Positions 34,536 through 34,632 of a DNA stretch of 34,632 bases are shown here, one piece after another (the stretch's first letter is position 1; each line of letters opens with the position of its first letter). A program made the translations under genes and the position numbers. A model generated the notes under the pieces. That model searched no databases and was not told where the DNA came from. It saw only the letters and a list, made by a program, of their open reading frames with translations. The DNA is taken from assembly GCA_016296885.1 (NCBI GenBank), contig JAEDHT010000019.1, positions 1-34,632 on the forward strand, given 5' to 3'. The stretch is from Clostridiaceae bacterium. GTDB taxonomy: Bacteria; Bacillota; Clostridia; Oscillospirales; Acutalibacteraceae.

Positions 34536-34583
34536 AAAACCATAAAGCATCGTCTAAAACATGACGAAACTTGATGGTTTTTT
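34536..34583 (+). terminator. Terminator of the signalling operon
   Basis: AAAACCAT (34536-34543) pairs with ATGGTTTT (34574-34581), with an inner stem CGTC/GACG (34551-34554 with 34563-34566) and trailing T's. It starts 3 bp after the response-regulator stop. The right copy of the inverted repeat begins at its last T. Confidence 0.7.
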
Positions 34584-34607
34584 AAAGTTTGCACTAAAGT
34601 ACGATGT
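34584..34607 (-). repeat. Right copy of the 24-bp inverted repeat
   Basis: This copy is inverted relative to 31571-31594, with 23 of 24 bases identical. It directly abuts the operon terminator. No gene starts before the window ends 25 bp later, so what it may control to the right cannot be seen. Confidence 0.8.
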
Positions 34608-34632
34608 GAAATTATAAATAACTTGATACAAT

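Overview
The window looks like a low-GC Gram-positive chromosome, most likely a gut Clostridia of the Oscillospiraceae/Ruminococcaceae type. This is inferred from AT-rich DNA, AGGAGG-type ribosome sites, an EcfA1A2T cassette, soj-spo0J next to serS, a type I dockerin protein, and LiaF/LiaG-like and LURP-one proteins. No tRNA, rRNA, CRISPR array, insertion sequence or phage gene was seen.

Layout. (1) 1-3749, minus: a very large secreted surface protein with InlB-type repeats, cut by the window's left edge. (2) 3911-18926, minus: an unbroken run of fourteen tightly spaced core genes, ruvC-ruvA-ruvB-glmM-rRNA methyltransferase-ecfA1-ecfA2-ecfT-truA-membrane protein-pgsA-clpE-trkA-trkH. It has one convincing promoter before ruvC and one clear terminator after trkH. 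(3) 19053-19658, minus: a single rubrerythrin gene with its own terminator. (4) 20034-23013, plus: parA-parB-serS, ending in a strong terminator. The gap upstream carries a perfect DnaA box facing an imperfect one. (5) 23472-25664, plus: a LURP-one protein, a LiaF-like membrane protein and a LiaG/DUF4097-like protein, with gene relics on either side.

(6) 25840-34607 is the most interesting part. On the minus strand lie a dockerin protein, a lipoprotein with a propeller-like C-terminal half, and a seven-helix membrane protein ending in a LuxR DNA-binding domain. Divergent from them is a translationally coupled three-gene signalling operon: a membrane kinase-like protein with degenerate catalytic motifs, a one-helix histidine kinase, and a NarL/LuxR-type response regulator. 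A 24-bp inverted repeat (23/24 identical) brackets this operon exactly. Its left copy lies in the intergenic region shared with the dockerin gene. That intergenic region also holds a run of eight G beside the likely -10 box of the dockerin gene.

Working model (inference): region 6 is a surface-sensing locus in which envelope proteins are controlled by the divergent signalling operon through the repeat, possibly with on/off variation from the G tract. The core block in the middle is ordinary, but its operon is unusually long and mixes repair, envelope, transport and potassium functions.
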